Assembly (NCBI RefSeq): GCF_024171405.1
Contig: NZ_JALJZT010000002.1
Location: forward strand, 744,001-808,000
Direction: 5' to 3'
Source of the DNA: Qipengyuania citrea
Lineage (GTDB): Bacteria > Pseudomonadota > Alphaproteobacteria > Sphingomonadales > Sphingomonadaceae
DNA length: 64,000 nucleotides
Positions 28,699 through 37,758 of this stretch are shown here, piece after piece. The notes beneath the pieces are model-generated. The model saw only the letters and a list, made by a program, of their open reading frames with translations. It had not been told where the DNA came from and did no database searches. Both the position numbers and the translations under genes were made by a program. Within the stretch, counting starts at the first letter, position 1. Every line of letters starts with the position of its first letter.

Positions 28699-29672
28699 AC
28701 CAGGCCGCGCGCCTTCTTTTCCTGCTGATCGGCCACCGTTTCGGTAGGCACGAAGCTGTCGCTGGTAACGCCCAGCCAGACGAGGATCGGCGCCGCCATA
28801 TAGACCGAGCTGTAGGTACCCACGAACAGGCCCAGCGTGATCCCGGCGACCATGCCGAACAGGCTGGCCGGACCGAACAGCAGCAACGGCAGCAGAGCGA
28901 TCAGCAGCGTCAGCGAGGTCATCACCGTCCGCGCCAGCGTTTCGTTGACCGACAGGTCAAGGAGCGCAGGCAATTCCATCTTGCGGAACTTCTTCAAATT
29001 CTCGCGGATGCGGTCGTAAACGACGATGGTATCGTTGAGCGAATAGCCGATGATCGCGAGGATCGCCGCGATGATCTGCAGGCTGAATTCCATCTGGAAC
29101 AGCGAGAACATGCCCAGCGTCAGGCTGACATCGTGGAACAGCGCGAACAGCGCACCCACGCCGAACTGCCATTCGAACCGAATCCAGATGTAGAGCGCGA
29201 TCGCCCCCATCGCGGCCAGCAATGCGTAAAGCGCGGTCTGGCGGAATTCGCCCGAGACCTTGCCCGACACATTGTCATTCCCGTCGAGCCGGAAATCCTC
29301 GTAATCGGTCTGCAGCGTCTCGACGATATCGTTCGCGGCAGCCTGAGCGGCTTCCTTGTCGGCCGATACCTCGTCGGGCAAGCGCACGCGGATCGAGACC
29401 TGGTTGTCTTCGCCGAAGCGCTGGACCACCGGATCGCCATAGCCGAGCGTGGCCACCTTTTCGCGCAATTCGCCCACCGGGGCTTCCACGCTCTGGGTGA
29501 AGGTCGCGCGCACTTCGAGACCGCCGGCGAAGTCGACGCCGTAATTGAGCCCCTTGGTGAAGACCAGCGCCCAGCTGGCCGCGATCAGCAGGATGCTGAT
29601 CGCGAAGAAAGGCACGCGCCAGCGGAGGAACTTGATGTTAGTGTCGTCGGGGACGAGCTTGAGCAGTTTCAT
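28695..29672 (-). CDS. secF: Protein translocase subunit SecF
   Basis: 325 residues. A first membrane helix (FAISILLIAASWALVF) is followed by the periplasmic domain with GVDFAGGLEVRATF and then five helices including IAAILAIIGYSLNDTIVVYDRIRENL, the signature of SecF. It forms a complex with SecD and YajC that uses the proton gradient to help protein export. The order yajC-secD-secF on one strand, with 13 bases between secD and secF, indicates an operon. Confidence 0.97.
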   Translation of the reverse strand: MKLLKLVPDDTNIKFLRWRVPFFAISILLIAASWALVFTKGLNYGVDFAGGLEVRATFTQSVEAPVGELREKVATLGYGDPVVQRFGEDNQVSIRVRLPDEVSADKEAAQAAANDIVETLQTDYEDFRLDGNDNVSGKVSGEFRQTALYALLAAMGAIALYIWIRFEWQFGVGALFALFHDVSLTLGMFSLFQMEFSLQIIAAILAIIGYSLNDTIVVYDRIRENLKKFRKMELPALLDLSVNETLARTVMTSLTLLIALLPLLLFGPASLFGMVAGITLGLFVGTYSSVYMAAPILVWLGVTSDSFVPTETVADQQEKKARGLV

Positions 29673-29685
29673 ATCGTCGCCCTCC

Positions 29686-31284
29686 TTACAGCACGATGTC
29701 TTTGGGCTTGGCCTTGCGCAGCCAGTCGGCGACCCACATGCGGGTCAGCGTGACCGCGGTGAAGACGCTGGTGAACAGGCCGATGATCAGCACCACCGCG
29801 AAGCCGCGGATGGGGCCCGATCCGAACAGGAACAGCAGCACGCCGGCGATGAAATTGGTGACGTTGGCGTCGTAGATCGCACGGCTGGCTTCCTTGTAGC
29901 CGTTCTCGACCGCCGCAACCACGCGGCGCCCACGCTTGCGTTCCTCGCGGATACGCTCGTTGATCAGCACGTTGGCGTCCACCGCCGCGCCGATCGTCAG
30001 CACGAAACCGGCGATACCGGGCAAGGTCAGCGTGGTGTTGAGCGCGGCCATGATGCCCAGCAGCATGGCGACGTTGATGACCAGCGCGATCGTAGCGTAA
30101 ACGCCGAAACGGCCATAGCTGGCGATCATCAGCGCGATGACCAGCAGCGAACCGACCAGCATGGCGAGCATGCCGCGCTTGATCGAATCGGCGCCGAGAT
30201 CGGGACCCACGGTGCGTTCTTCGATCACTGCGAGGTCGACCGGGAGCGCGCCCGAGCGCAGCGAAATCGCCAGCTGGTTGGCAGTCTCGACCGAGAAGCC
30301 GCCCGAGATCTGCGCCGTACCGCCGCGGATCGGCTCGTTGATATTGGGCGCGGACAGTACCGTATCGTCGAGGATGATCGCGAAGGGCTTGCCCACGTTT
30401 TCGGTGGTCAGCTTGGCGAAGCGGCGTCCGCCATCGCTGTCGAACTGGATATTGACCACCGGCTCATTGGTCTGCGGGTCGAAGCTCTGCTGCGCGCCGG
30501 TCAGATTGTCGCCGCGGATACCGCCGAGGCGGCGCACCGCGAGCGAGGATCCGGCAAAGGCCGACGTATCGGCATAGGCGAAGATTTCGGAGCCCGGCGG
30601 GGCGAGGCCCTGCTGCACGTCGCTGGGCAAGGCGTTCTGGTCGACAAGTTTGAATTCGAGCTTGGCGGTCTGGCCCAGCAGCGCCTTGAGCTGGTCGGGA
30701 TCCTGCAGGCCGGGGACCTGCACGACGATGCGCGTATCACCCTGGCGGATGATCGTCGGTTCGCGTGTGCCGAGTTCGTCGATACGCTTGCGCACGACTT
30801 CGGTCGCGCTTTCCATCGCGTCACCGACCGCCTGATCGATCCCCTCGGAGGTGGGGGTGAGGATCATGCGATTGCCGTCCTCGACCGCCAGATCCCATTC
30901 GCGCACCAGACCGGTACCGTTGATCGACGGCAGCAGCAGTTCGCGTGCGCGGTCGACCTGCCCCGGATCGTCGAGCATGAAGCTCAGCCGTCCGTCACGG
31001 GTCGATACGTCACCGATGCGGATCCGCGGTTCGGCGCGGCGCATGGTGTTGCGCACATTCTCTTCCATGTTCTCGAGCCGCTGCGTCGCCACCTGCGCGG
31101 CGTCAGCCTCGAGCAGGATATGGCTGCCACCGGCAAGGTCGAGACCGAGGTTGACCATCGGGTCGGGCAGCACATCGGGCCAGCGGACGCTGGTGGCCGA
31201 CAGCAGCGAGGGCAGCGCGGCGGCCACGCACAGGCCGGTAATCAGCCAGAGCCAGACCTTACGCCAGGTAGGGAAATCGAGCAT
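29686..31284 (-). CDS. secD: Protein translocase subunit SecD
   Basis: 532 residues. The N-terminal membrane helix is followed by NLGLDLAGGSHILLE, the P1 head and base regions of the periplasmic domain, and a C-terminal six-helix bundle with TVGPDLGADSIKRGM and LTIGAAVDANVLINERIREE. All are standard SecD features. It partners with SecF and YajC. The gene follows yajC by 15 bases. Confidence 0.97.
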   Translation of the reverse strand: MLDFPTWRKVWLWLITGLCVAAALPSLLSATSVRWPDVLPDPMVNLGLDLAGGSHILLEADAAQVATQRLENMEENVRNTMRRAEPRIRIGDVSTRDGRLSFMLDDPGQVDRARELLLPSINGTGLVREWDLAVEDGNRMILTPTSEGIDQAVGDAMESATEVVRKRIDELGTREPTIIRQGDTRIVVQVPGLQDPDQLKALLGQTAKLEFKLVDQNALPSDVQQGLAPPGSEIFAYADTSAFAGSSLAVRRLGGIRGDNLTGAQQSFDPQTNEPVVNIQFDSDGGRRFAKLTTENVGKPFAIILDDTVLSAPNINEPIRGGTAQISGGFSVETANQLAISLRSGALPVDLAVIEERTVGPDLGADSIKRGMLAMLVGSLLVIALMIASYGRFGVYATIALVINVAMLLGIMAALNTTLTLPGIAGFVLTIGAAVDANVLINERIREERKRGRRVVAAVENGYKEASRAIYDANVTNFIAGVLLFLFGSGPIRGFAVVLIIGLFTSVFTAVTLTRMWVADWLRKAKPKDIVL

Positions 31285-31299
31285 GGAGGTGAGGCGTCC

Positions 31300-31626
31300 C
31301 TAGTCGTTCGCGGCGGGCGTGTTGCGCGACGACAGCACTTCGCCGATCGTGTTGCGCACCGCCTTGACGGTCATGCCCTTGGCAAGTTCGACGTGGACGA
31401 AATGCTCGTCCACCTTGGTGATCTTGCCGACGAGACCGCCGGCGGTGACCACTTCGTCACCCTTGCCAAGCCCGGCAACGCGTTCGCGGTGCTGTTTCTG
31501 CTGGCGCATCTGCGGGCGCAGGATGAGGAACCACAGGATCAGCAGCATGCCCAGCGGCAGTACCCAGCCGGTCCATGCGGGCGGCCCGGCGGCGGCGCTT
31601 CCGGCGGCGGCGAGAAAATCGATCAT
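31300..31626 (-). CDS. yajC: Preprotein translocase subunit YajC
   Basis: 108 residues from ATG 31626; the family begins at this kind of short N-terminus followed by one membrane helix (WVLPLGMLLILWFLILRPQ), then RPQMRQQKQHRERVAGLGKG and the beta domain with DEVVTAGGLVGKITKV. A longer frame upstream lacks similarity. No good ribosome-binding site precedes the ATG, so the start is chosen from family length. It is the first gene of the yajC-secD-secF operon. Confidence 0.93.
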   Translation of the reverse strand: MIDFLAAAGSAAAGPPAWTGWVLPLGMLLILWFLILRPQMRQQKQHRERVAGLGKGDEVVTAGGLVGKITKVDEHFVHVELAKGMTVKAVRNTIGEVLSSRNTPAAND

Positions 31627-31828
31627 CGGAGGAATACCTGTCGGAAATTTGCGTGTCGGTCGGATCCGCAATTGGGCGATGCGCGCGACCGGTTCAAGCG
31701 GCCTGCGCAGTCCTTCTTGCGAAAGTGCGGCGCGGTTAGCAGCATTGCGATGCCGGGGCAACGAAATGCCTGCGAACTCCGCTTGCCATGCACAAACACC
31801 CGCCCTATAGGGCCGCCTCCACTGGTTT

Positions 31829-31905
31829 CGGGATGTAGCGCAGCCTGGTAGCGCACCATACTGGGGGTGTGGGGGTCGCTGGTTCGAATCCAGTCATCCC
31901 GACCA
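31829..31905 (+). tRNA. tRNA-Pro (GGG)
   Basis: 77 bases including the encoded CCA. The acceptor stem CGGGATG pairs with CATCCCG, the anticodon loop CTGGGGG gives GGG, and the T arm reads GCTGGTTCGAATCCAGT. It shares its D arm and T arm sequences with the second proline tRNA at 40898. Confidence 0.95.
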
Positions 31906-32025
31906 GTGGTTTCCCTCCCATTTCGCCGAACCGACGCGCCCAAGCGGCCGCGCAAACACGCGAATCATTTTCCTACACGAACCGATGTGGTTATCTGATC
32001 CGGTCTCACCAACCGGAGACGCCCC

Positions 32026-32439
32026 ATGCCGCTTATCGAATCGCTCATCGGCCCGATCGCCTCGATCATCGACAAGGTGATCCCCGACAAGGAAGCGCGG
32101 GCGAAGGCCAAGCTCGAACTGCTCGCGCTCGAGGGCACGCAGGATCTGCAGCAGATCGAGGCGCGTCTGTCCGCTATCGTCGCAGAGGCACAGAGCGCCG
32201 ACCCCTGGACCAGCCGCGCACGGCCGAGCTTCCTTTATGTCATGTATGCGCTGATCCTGTTCAGCGTCCCGATGGGCGTGATCGCCGCTTTCGACCCCAT
32301 CGCCGCACGCGCGATCGGCGACGGCATGACCCGCTACCTCGCCGCCCTGCCCGAAGCGCTCTACGCGCTCTTCGGCACCGGCTACCTAGGCTACACCGCG
32401 GCGCGCCAATGGGGCAAGGTCAAGGGCGTGGATCAGTAG
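32026..32439 (+). CDS. Holin-like protein of the gene-transfer-agent 3TM family
   Basis: 137 residues. An amphipathic N-terminal half (MPLIESLIGPIASIIDKVIP, then a charged helix) is followed by DPWTSRARPSFLYVMYALIL and further hydrophobic segments around 72-92 and 108-128, ending YTAARQWGKVKG. This matches the family described as holin of three membrane segments for gene-transfer release. Such proteins permeabilise the inner membrane so that the endolysin can act. No capsid, tail or endolysin genes are in the window. It starts 120 bases after a tRNA-Pro gene. Confidence 0.85.
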   Translation: MPLIESLIGPIASIIDKVIPDKEARAKAKLELLALEGTQDLQQIEARLSAIVAEAQSADPWTSRARPSFLYVMYALILFSVPMGVIAAFDPIAARAIGDGMTRYLAALPEALYALFGTGYLGYTAARQWGKVKGVDQ

Positions 32440-32523
32440 TTGGGGAGGCTGCTATTGGGTGGAAAGCGGACCACGCGAGAGGGTTCAATTGTCATCGGCA
32501 GCGAAGCGTTTCATAGTCGTTTG

Positions 32524-33000
32524 GTGAAAGCTATCTTCGTTCTCGCTTTGTTGACGCCACTTCTCGGTTGCGAGCAACCTCAACCTGCCATTTCGGATGA
32601 GGAATTTATCGCGTTCCGGGAATCCCATCCGGGCATGGTCCAAACCTGTCTAGACGAGGTTCGCTTTGGTGGTTTCATCGAGTGGCGCCCTGACGACCCT
32701 GATTGCTATGAAATGCTCCCAGCACAGCGATGGAATGGGCTTTGGGAGCATGGGTGGGAATGGACAAACTTCTGTCCTGACCCAGCAGATACTTGCGATT
32801 GGATGGCAAAGCGCGGCATTTGGCTTGAGTTTGCGGATAACGTTGAACTGGATGACATTCCACCTGATGGTATCCATCGCATCGAGTTTGTGGGGAGACG
32901 AACCAAGGTGCCAGGATACTTCGGCCACGCCGCCAGCTACGAGCACCTCATGATCATTGACCAAATTATCTCGCTTGAACCCGTCACCGCCCAGCGATAG
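32524..33000 (+). CDS. Orphan lipoprotein, AT-richer than neighbours
   Basis: 158 residues if translation starts at the GTG at 32524; a TTG at 32521 or a TTG at 32440 immediately after the holin stop are alternatives. The GTG start gives a clean lipoprotein signal (VKAIFVLALLTPLLGC). The mature part has four further cysteines (TCLDEV, DCYEM, NFCPD, TCDWM), which suggests disulfides in the periplasm, and WNGLWEHGWEWTNF. I recognise no family. Codon use is visibly less GC-rich than in the flanking genes, pointing to recent acquisition. Confidence 0.6.
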   Translation: MKAIFVLALLTPLLGCEQPQPAISDEEFIAFRESHPGMVQTCLDEVRFGGFIEWRPDDPDCYEMLPAQRWNGLWEHGWEWTNFCPDPADTCDWMAKRGIWLEFADNVELDDIPPDGIHRIEFVGRRTKVPGYFGHAASYEHLMIIDQIISLEPVTAQR

Positions 33001-33095
33001 TTCATATCCTTCGCTGACGCGCTTGAAGGTCCGTTATCAGGTCGTAAGCCGACCTTCCACTTCCTTGTCTCGGCCTTCGACGCTACCCCTTCCCC

Positions 33096-33530
33096 ATGAC
33101 CGACACCGTCTTCGTCCTCAACGGCCCCAATCTCAACCTGCTCGGCACGCGCGAACCGGAGATCTACGGCTCCGACACGCTTGCCGATATCGAGGCGATG
33201 CTTGGCGAGAAGGCGCGTGAGCTCGGGCTGGCGATCGACTTTCGCCAAACCAATCACGAAGGCGTGCTGGTCGACTGGTTGCACGAGGCACGCAAAGTCG
33301 GCGCCAGGGCGGTGCTGCTCAACGCCGCGGCCTATACGCATAGCTCGATCGCGCTGCTCGATGCGATCAAGGCGATCGAATTGCCCGTGATCGAGGTCCA
33401 TCTGTCCGACCCTGCGACGCGCGAAGCGTTCCGTCACATCTCCTATGTGGGCATGGGCGCGGTGGACGAGGTCAAGGGACTGGGCGCGCGGGGCTATGCC
33501 GTAGCGTTGGAGAAAGCGGCCGCGCTCTAA
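33096..33530 (+). CDS. aroQ: Type II 3-dehydroquinate dehydratase
   Basis: 144 residues, the usual size. Key motifs are VLNGPNLNLLGTREPEIYG with the catalytic arginine and tyrosine, RQTNHEGVLVDWLHEA, LNAAAYTHSSIALLDAI and IEVHLSDPATREAFRH with the catalytic histidine. It dehydrates 3-dehydroquinate in the shikimate pathway as a dodecamer. The order aroQ-accB-accC is widely conserved in proteobacteria and is kept here. Confidence 0.96.
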   Translation: MTDTVFVLNGPNLNLLGTREPEIYGSDTLADIEAMLGEKARELGLAIDFRQTNHEGVLVDWLHEARKVGARAVLLNAAAYTHSSIALLDAIKAIELPVIEVHLSDPATREAFRHISYVGMGAVDEVKGLGARGYAVALEKAAAL

Positions 33531-33602
33531 TTCGCCCGCACACCCCTTGCCCTATCGCCGCGCGGGTAGCATAGGCGGCGCAAACAACACACAAGGGGTT
33601 CC

Positions 33603-34100
33603 ATGGCCGATCGTAAAGCCAGCGCCGGCAAATCCGGCATGAATGTCGACACCGCTCTCGTACGCGAGCTGGCCGAGATGCTGGACGACACCGGACTTAC
33701 CGAAATCGAAGTCGAGGATGGCGACCGCAAGATCCGCGTTGCGCGCGGCGGCGGCGTGGCCATGGCCCCCGCCCAAGCGATGGCGGCGCCAGCCACAGCG
33801 GCTCCGGCAGCGCCCGCTGCTGCGGCGCCGACGCCCGATAGCGCGGGGGCCGCGCAAGCGGACACCGCCGGGGCGACCAAATCGCCGATGGTCGGCACGG
33901 TCTATCTGGCCCCTGAACCGGGTGCGGCCGATTTCATCAAGGTCGGCGACAGCGTCAAGGAAGGCCAGACGCTGGTGATTGTCGAAGCGATGAAGGTGAT
34001 GAACCCGATCACGGCCGACAAGGCAGGAACGGTGAAGGCGATCCTCGTCGAAAACGCCCAGCCGGTCGAATTCGACCAGCCGCTCGTCGTCGTCGCGTAA
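33603..34100 (+). CDS. accB: Biotin carboxyl carrier protein of acetyl-CoA carboxylase
   Basis: 165 residues. A short N-terminal dimerisation segment ([20 protein letters not shown]) is followed by an Ala/Pro-rich flexible linker (about 55-90) and the biotinyl domain starting [15 protein letters not shown], with the biotin attachment lysine 131 in [10 protein letters not shown]. It carries the carboxybiotin between biotin carboxylase and the transferase. It is followed by accC after three bases, clearly co-transcribed. Confidence 0.96.
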   Translation: MADRKASAGKSGMNVDTALVRELAEMLDDTGLTEIEVEDGDRKIRVARGGGVAMAPAQAMAAPATAAPAAPAAAAPTPDSAGAAQADTAGATKSPMVGTVYLAPEPGAADFIKVGDSVKEGQTLVIVEAMKVMNPITADKAGTVKAILVENAQPVEFDQPLVVVA

Positions 34101-34103
34101 GCC

Positions 34104-35453
34104 ATGGGTATCTCGCGCATATTGATCGCCAATCGCGGCGAAATCGCGCTGCGTATCCACCGCGCGGCACATGAAATGGGTATCGAGACGGTCGCGGTGC
34201 ATTCCACTGCCGACGCCGATGCCATGCATGTCCGGCTCGCCGATCACGCGGTGTGCATCGGTCCGCCGCCCGCGACCGACAGTTATCTCAACGTGGCCAA
34301 TATCATTTCCGCGGCCGAGGTGAGCCAGGCCGACGCGATCCACCCGGGCTACGGCTTCCTGTCGGAAAACGCCAAGTTCGCCGAGATCGTCGAGGCGCAT
34401 GATATCGCCTGGATCGGCCCCAAGCCCGAGCATATCCGCACCATGGGCGATAAGGTCGCCGCGAAGAAGACCGCCGGCGCGCTTGGCCTGCCGCTGGTCC
34501 CCGGTTCCGACGGCGCGGTCGAAACGGTCGAGCAGGGCCGCGCGATCGCGGACGAAATCGGCTATCCGGTGATCATCAAGGCTGCCAGCGGCGGCGGCGG
34601 GCGCGGCATGAAGGTCTGCGAAAGCGAAGACCAGCTCGAAACGCTGATGAAGCAGGCGGGCAGCGAGGCCAAGGCCGCCTTCGGCGACGCCACCGTCTAT
34701 ATCGAGAAATATCTCGGCGATCCGCGGCATATCGAATTCCAGGTCTTCGGCGACGGCAATGGCGGGGCAATCCACCTGGGCGAGCGCGACTGTTCGCTCC
34801 AGCGCCGTCACCAGAAGGTGTTCGAGGAGGCGCCCTCCCCCGTACTGGGCGAGGACGACCGCATGCGGATGGGCGAAATCTGCGCGCAGGCCATGCGCGA
34901 CATGGCCTATCGCGGCGCGGGGACGATCGAATTCCTGTGGGAAAACGGCGAGTTCTATTTCATCGAAATGAACACCCGCCTGCAGGTCGAACACCCGGTT
35001 ACCGAAGCAATCACCGGCGTCGATCTGGTGCGCGAACAGATCCGTATCGCCGAGGGCAGGCCGCTCTCGATCACGCAGGACGAAATCGAGTTCAAGGGCC
35101 ACGCGATCGAATGCCGCATCAACGCCGAAGATCCCTGGACCTTTGCGCCCTCGCCCGGCGAAGTGACGCATTATCACGCGGCCGGCGGCATGCATGTGCG
35201 CGTCGATAGCGGGCTTTATGCCGGTTACCGGATTCCGCCCTATTACGACAGCATGATTGCCAAGCTGATCGTCTATGGCCGCACCCGCGAAGGCTGCATG
35301 ATGCGCCTCAAGCGCGCGCTGGAGGAAATGGTGGTCGAAGGCGTCAAGACCAGCATCCCGCTGCATCAGGAACTGCTGCAGCAGGACGATGTGAAGAGCG
35401 GGAACTACTCGATCAAATGGCTCGAGGAATGGCTCAAGACGCGCGAGGGGTGA
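34104..35453 (+). CDS. accC: Biotin carboxylase of acetyl-CoA carboxylase
   Basis: 449 residues. The biotin carboxylase N-terminal domain (ILIANRGEIALRIHRAA, HPGYGFLSENAKFAE) precedes the ATP-grasp domain with the glycine loop ASGGGGRGMKV, KYLGDPRHIEFQV, ERDCSLQRRHQKV and EMNTRLQVEHPVTE, and a complete C-terminal lobe. It carboxylates biotin on AccB using ATP and bicarbonate, the first step of fatty acid synthesis. The three-base gap from accB indicates coupling. The 222 bases after its stop hold nothing I recognise. Confidence 0.97.
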   Translation: MGISRILIANRGEIALRIHRAAHEMGIETVAVHSTADADAMHVRLADHAVCIGPPPATDSYLNVANIISAAEVSQADAIHPGYGFLSENAKFAEIVEAHDIAWIGPKPEHIRTMGDKVAAKKTAGALGLPLVPGSDGAVETVEQGRAIADEIGYPVIIKAASGGGGRGMKVCESEDQLETLMKQAGSEAKAAFGDATVYIEKYLGDPRHIEFQVFGDGNGGAIHLGERDCSLQRRHQKVFEEAPSPVLGEDDRMRMGEICAQAMRDMAYRGAGTIEFLWENGEFYFIEMNTRLQVEHPVTEAITGVDLVREQIRIAEGRPLSITQDEIEFKGHAIECRINAEDPWTFAPSPGEVTHYHAAGGMHVRVDSGLYAGYRIPPYYDSMIAKLIVYGRTREGCMMRLKRALEEMVVEGVKTSIPLHQELLQQDDVKSGNYSIKWLEEWLKTREG

Positions 35454-35675
35454 GGTCTTCAACCCCGGCACTGTAACGCGTTGGATGAGCAACTGCACCG
35501 GCCTGCTTCACCTGCGCGATGGTGCGCGTGACCATTTTATTTGCCCTTCCATCGCCTCTCGCCCAAGAGGATCGGAGTGAAATTAATTCCCTAGATGTGT
35601 TGGCTTTGGCGCTCAAAAGGAAACCCAACAGTCTAAGAAAAGGTTCTTTAACGAACATGTCCTTATTTGTTGTCC

Positions 35676-36773
35676 ATGCGTACCAACATCCTCTTTGCGC
35701 CGGCATTCGTAGTTGCGACGGTCAGCTCCGCTATTTTTTTTACAGAGCCACCGCCAGCCGCAAGCCAAGAGGATCTGCAGTCGCCCGTTGGAGACGAAGC
35801 GAGCCCACCGCCGACGACACTCGAGGAGGTGCTCGACCTGCCGGCCTATCGATGGCTGAAATCCAAGAAACGACCAGGCAGGATCCGGTCGTACGATGGC
35901 GGAAGTGTCCAGTTCAGGGGATATTTCCTGGAAAGCGAGCTCACTCCAGAGCGGCTCGACGCCTTCAATCGCTACTCGCTGTTCCCGAATTGGATCAACG
36001 GCGACGATGAGCTGTCGGTCGACCGGCTCCAGACATTCCAAGTATCCTCGCAACCAGACCCTGCAGTGGCCTGCGTTGGGCTTGTTCAGGTTGTCGGATA
36101 CATTCCAAGGGCTCAGCGGGATGAGGAATCAGCCGAACTGGTGGAGGCCTATTCGAACTGGTTGCCCAGTCGCCCCCTTGATCGCAATTGCGACTTCACC
36201 GAGCCGACCATGCCCCAGGACTTCGAGGAGCGACGGACATTCAAATTGGTCGGTGGGCCTGTGTTGCGGGAAAAACAAAGACCCTGTGCCGATTTTGCCG
36301 GGGACCGCAACGACCGGATCATTCTGTCGAAGGATATGCGCTTCGACATCCGGCGAATCGCAGTCGGCAGCAGTATGCCGAAAACCGACCTTCACTACCC
36401 CTCGACCTTTTTCGACATGCCCTTCCGCGGATTCACATCGGCGCTGCACCGCGGCGGTATGAGAAACCTGCAATACCTGGTCGACGGCAATTACGCCCCG
36501 AGACCGCAGGATGTCTCGATCGAATACCGAGTGGTGGAGGATGAGCAGGCCGATCGCTTCTGCATCGTCATGGATCTGCGGCAGGGCAACGCAGAGCGTC
36601 GGTTCAGAAGAGTGGAACCTCGGCAGGGACGGGCCCTGCCATGGCACGCCGGACCACGCGGCGGCCCCATGGTCTATGTCCCGGACAACGCTACCTTGGT
36701 GGATTTCGGCACCGAAATCGCGGATACCATCCTCGTTGAGAATGGCCTGGTTCCCAGAGCTATCGGGCAATAA
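35676..36773 (+). CDS. Orphan exported protein of unknown function
   Basis: 365 residues from ATG 35676; TTG codons at 35667 and 35670 are in frame. A signal peptide (MRTNILFAPAFVVATVSSAI, cut near AAS) is followed by a Pro-rich segment (about 25-48) and a globular part with paired cysteines (VACVGLVQVVGY, DRNCDFTEP, RPCADFAG, DRFCIVMD). No family is recognisable. A lack of a clear ribosome-binding site and a lower GC content than accC and lrp on either side suggest a strain-specific insertion. It converges on the GFA gene. Confidence 0.65.
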   Translation: MRTNILFAPAFVVATVSSAIFFTEPPPAASQEDLQSPVGDEASPPPTTLEEVLDLPAYRWLKSKKRPGRIRSYDGGSVQFRGYFLESELTPERLDAFNRYSLFPNWINGDDELSVDRLQTFQVSSQPDPAVACVGLVQVVGYIPRAQRDEESAELVEAYSNWLPSRPLDRNCDFTEPTMPQDFEERRTFKLVGGPVLREKQRPCADFAGDRNDRIILSKDMRFDIRRIAVGSSMPKTDLHYPSTFFDMPFRGFTSALHRGGMRNLQYLVDGNYAPRPQDVSIEYRVVEDEQADRFCIVMDLRQGNAERRFRRVEPRQGRALPWHAGPRGGPMVYVPDNATLVDFGTEIADTILVENGLVPRAIGQ

Positions 36774-36799
36774 ACAACGGTGCTACGCCCTAAGGCGCT

Positions 36800-37234
36800 T
36801 TAGTCGAAGGTGAAACCCGCAGCCTCGGCTTCCGCGATCACCTCTTCGCCGGTCTGGCGCGGATGGTCACCTTCGATGCGGCCCCAGTCGGCGCGTTCGT
36901 CGACGAAGATCTCTTTCTCGATCGCATGGTGGGCCGCCGCATCGAACAGGCCCGCGGAAAAGCTGCGGTTGCCGGTCGGCAGGAAGCGGAACCACAGATT
37001 GCTGCCGCATTGCGAGCAGAAGGCGCGCTCGGCCCATTCGCTCGAGCGGTATATGGTGGCCTTGTCCTCGCCCGTAATGTCAGCGCGCTCGCCCGTCTGC
37101 GCAGTGTAGAACGAGCCGCCCCAGCGCCGACACATGGCGCATTGGCAGATCTCGATCTCATGCGCCGGATTTTCGAGCGCGATGGTGACCGCGCCGCACA
37201 GGCAATGGCCCTCGATCCGCTCGACCGCGCTCAT
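36800..37234 (-). CDS. GFA/CENP-V-type zinc protein (glutathione-dependent formaldehyde-activating family)
   Basis: 144 residues from ATG 37234; the frame runs upstream through the lrp gene but the ATG overlaps the lrp stop by four bases. Zinc ligands are visible in EGHCLCGAVTI, ICQCAMCRRWGG and FCSQCGSNLWF. Family members bind zinc and some react with glutathione adducts; most, including this one, have no proven substrate. Coupling to the Lrp-type regulator suggests common control. Confidence 0.9.
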   Translation of the reverse strand: MSAVERIEGHCLCGAVTIALENPAHEIEICQCAMCRRWGGSFYTAQTGERADITGEDKATIYRSSEWAERAFCSQCGSNLWFRFLPTGNRSFSAGLFDAAAHHAIEKEIFVDERADWGRIEGDHPRQTGEEVIAEAEAAGFTFD

Positions 37235-37692
37235 AGCGGGACGCCCGGTTCGTGCTTGCTGGTGCGAATGGTCAGCGAGGTTTTCACGCTCTCCACATTG
37301 GGCGCCGGCGTGAGCTTGCTGGTCAGGAATTCCTGGAAGCTCTGCAAGTCCCTGCTGACGATCTTGATGATGAAATCGATCTCGCCATTGAGCATGTGCA
37401 CTTCGCGCACCTCGGGCAGGTCGCGCATCGCGACCTCGAATTCGCGCAAGGCGTCTTCCGCCTGGCTCTTCAGACTGACCATCGCGAAGACGGTGATCGA
37501 GAAGCCCAGCTTCGACGGATCGAGCTCGGCATGATAGCCGCGGATCACGCCCTCTTCCTCGAGCGCGCGCACGCGCCGCAGGCACGGCGGTGCGGTCAAC
37601 CCGACCCGGTGGGCCAGTTCGACATTGGTGATTCGTCCTTCGGACTGGAGTTCCGCCAGCAAACGACGGTCGATATCATCAAGATTGGCCAT
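37231..37692 (-). CDS. Lrp/AsnC-family transcriptional regulator
   Basis: 153 residues. The helix-turn-helix lies in DIDRRLLAELQSEGRITNVE with VGLTAPPCLRRVRALEEEGV, followed by the RAM ligand-binding domain (VFAMVSLKSQAEDALREFE, EVREVHMLNGEIDFIIKIVS). The PPCLRR recognition helix is that of the Lrp subgroup, often responding to leucine or other amino acids. It is the promoter-proximal gene of a pair with the GFA protein and has a short inverted repeat 49-66 bases upstream. Confidence 0.93.
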   Translation of the reverse strand: MANLDDIDRRLLAELQSEGRITNVELAHRVGLTAPPCLRRVRALEEEGVIRGYHAELDPSKLGFSITVFAMVSLKSQAEDALREFEVAMRDLPEVREVHMLNGEIDFIIKIVSRDLQSFQEFLTSKLTPAPNVESVKTSLTIRTSKHEPGVPL

Positions 37693-37740
37693 ATACGCTG
37701 CCCCTGCTAACCCTGCGCCACGGGCGAGTCATCGCGAAAC

Positions 37741-37758
37741 TTCCACGAAATGTTGGAA
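37741..37758. promoter_or_regulatory. Candidate Lrp autoregulatory site
   Basis: TTCCA (37741-37745) and TGGAA (37754-37758) form an inverted repeat in the 227-bp gap between lrp and the divergent histidine-kinase gene. Lrp-type regulators often bind such A/T-cored repeats upstream of their own gene. The arms are short, so this is tentative; nothing else in the gap is recognisable. Confidence 0.25.

Noticed and set aside
27438..29753. Open frame of 771 codons on the plus strand
   Set aside because: It crosses the glycosyltransferase in another frame and runs antisense to secF; no motif and no ribosome-binding site.
29545..31851. Open frame of 768 codons on the plus strand
   Set aside because: It is antisense to secD and yajC, which are certain.
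33552..35498. Open frame of 648 codons on the minus strand
   Set aside because: It is antisense to accB and accC; composition only.
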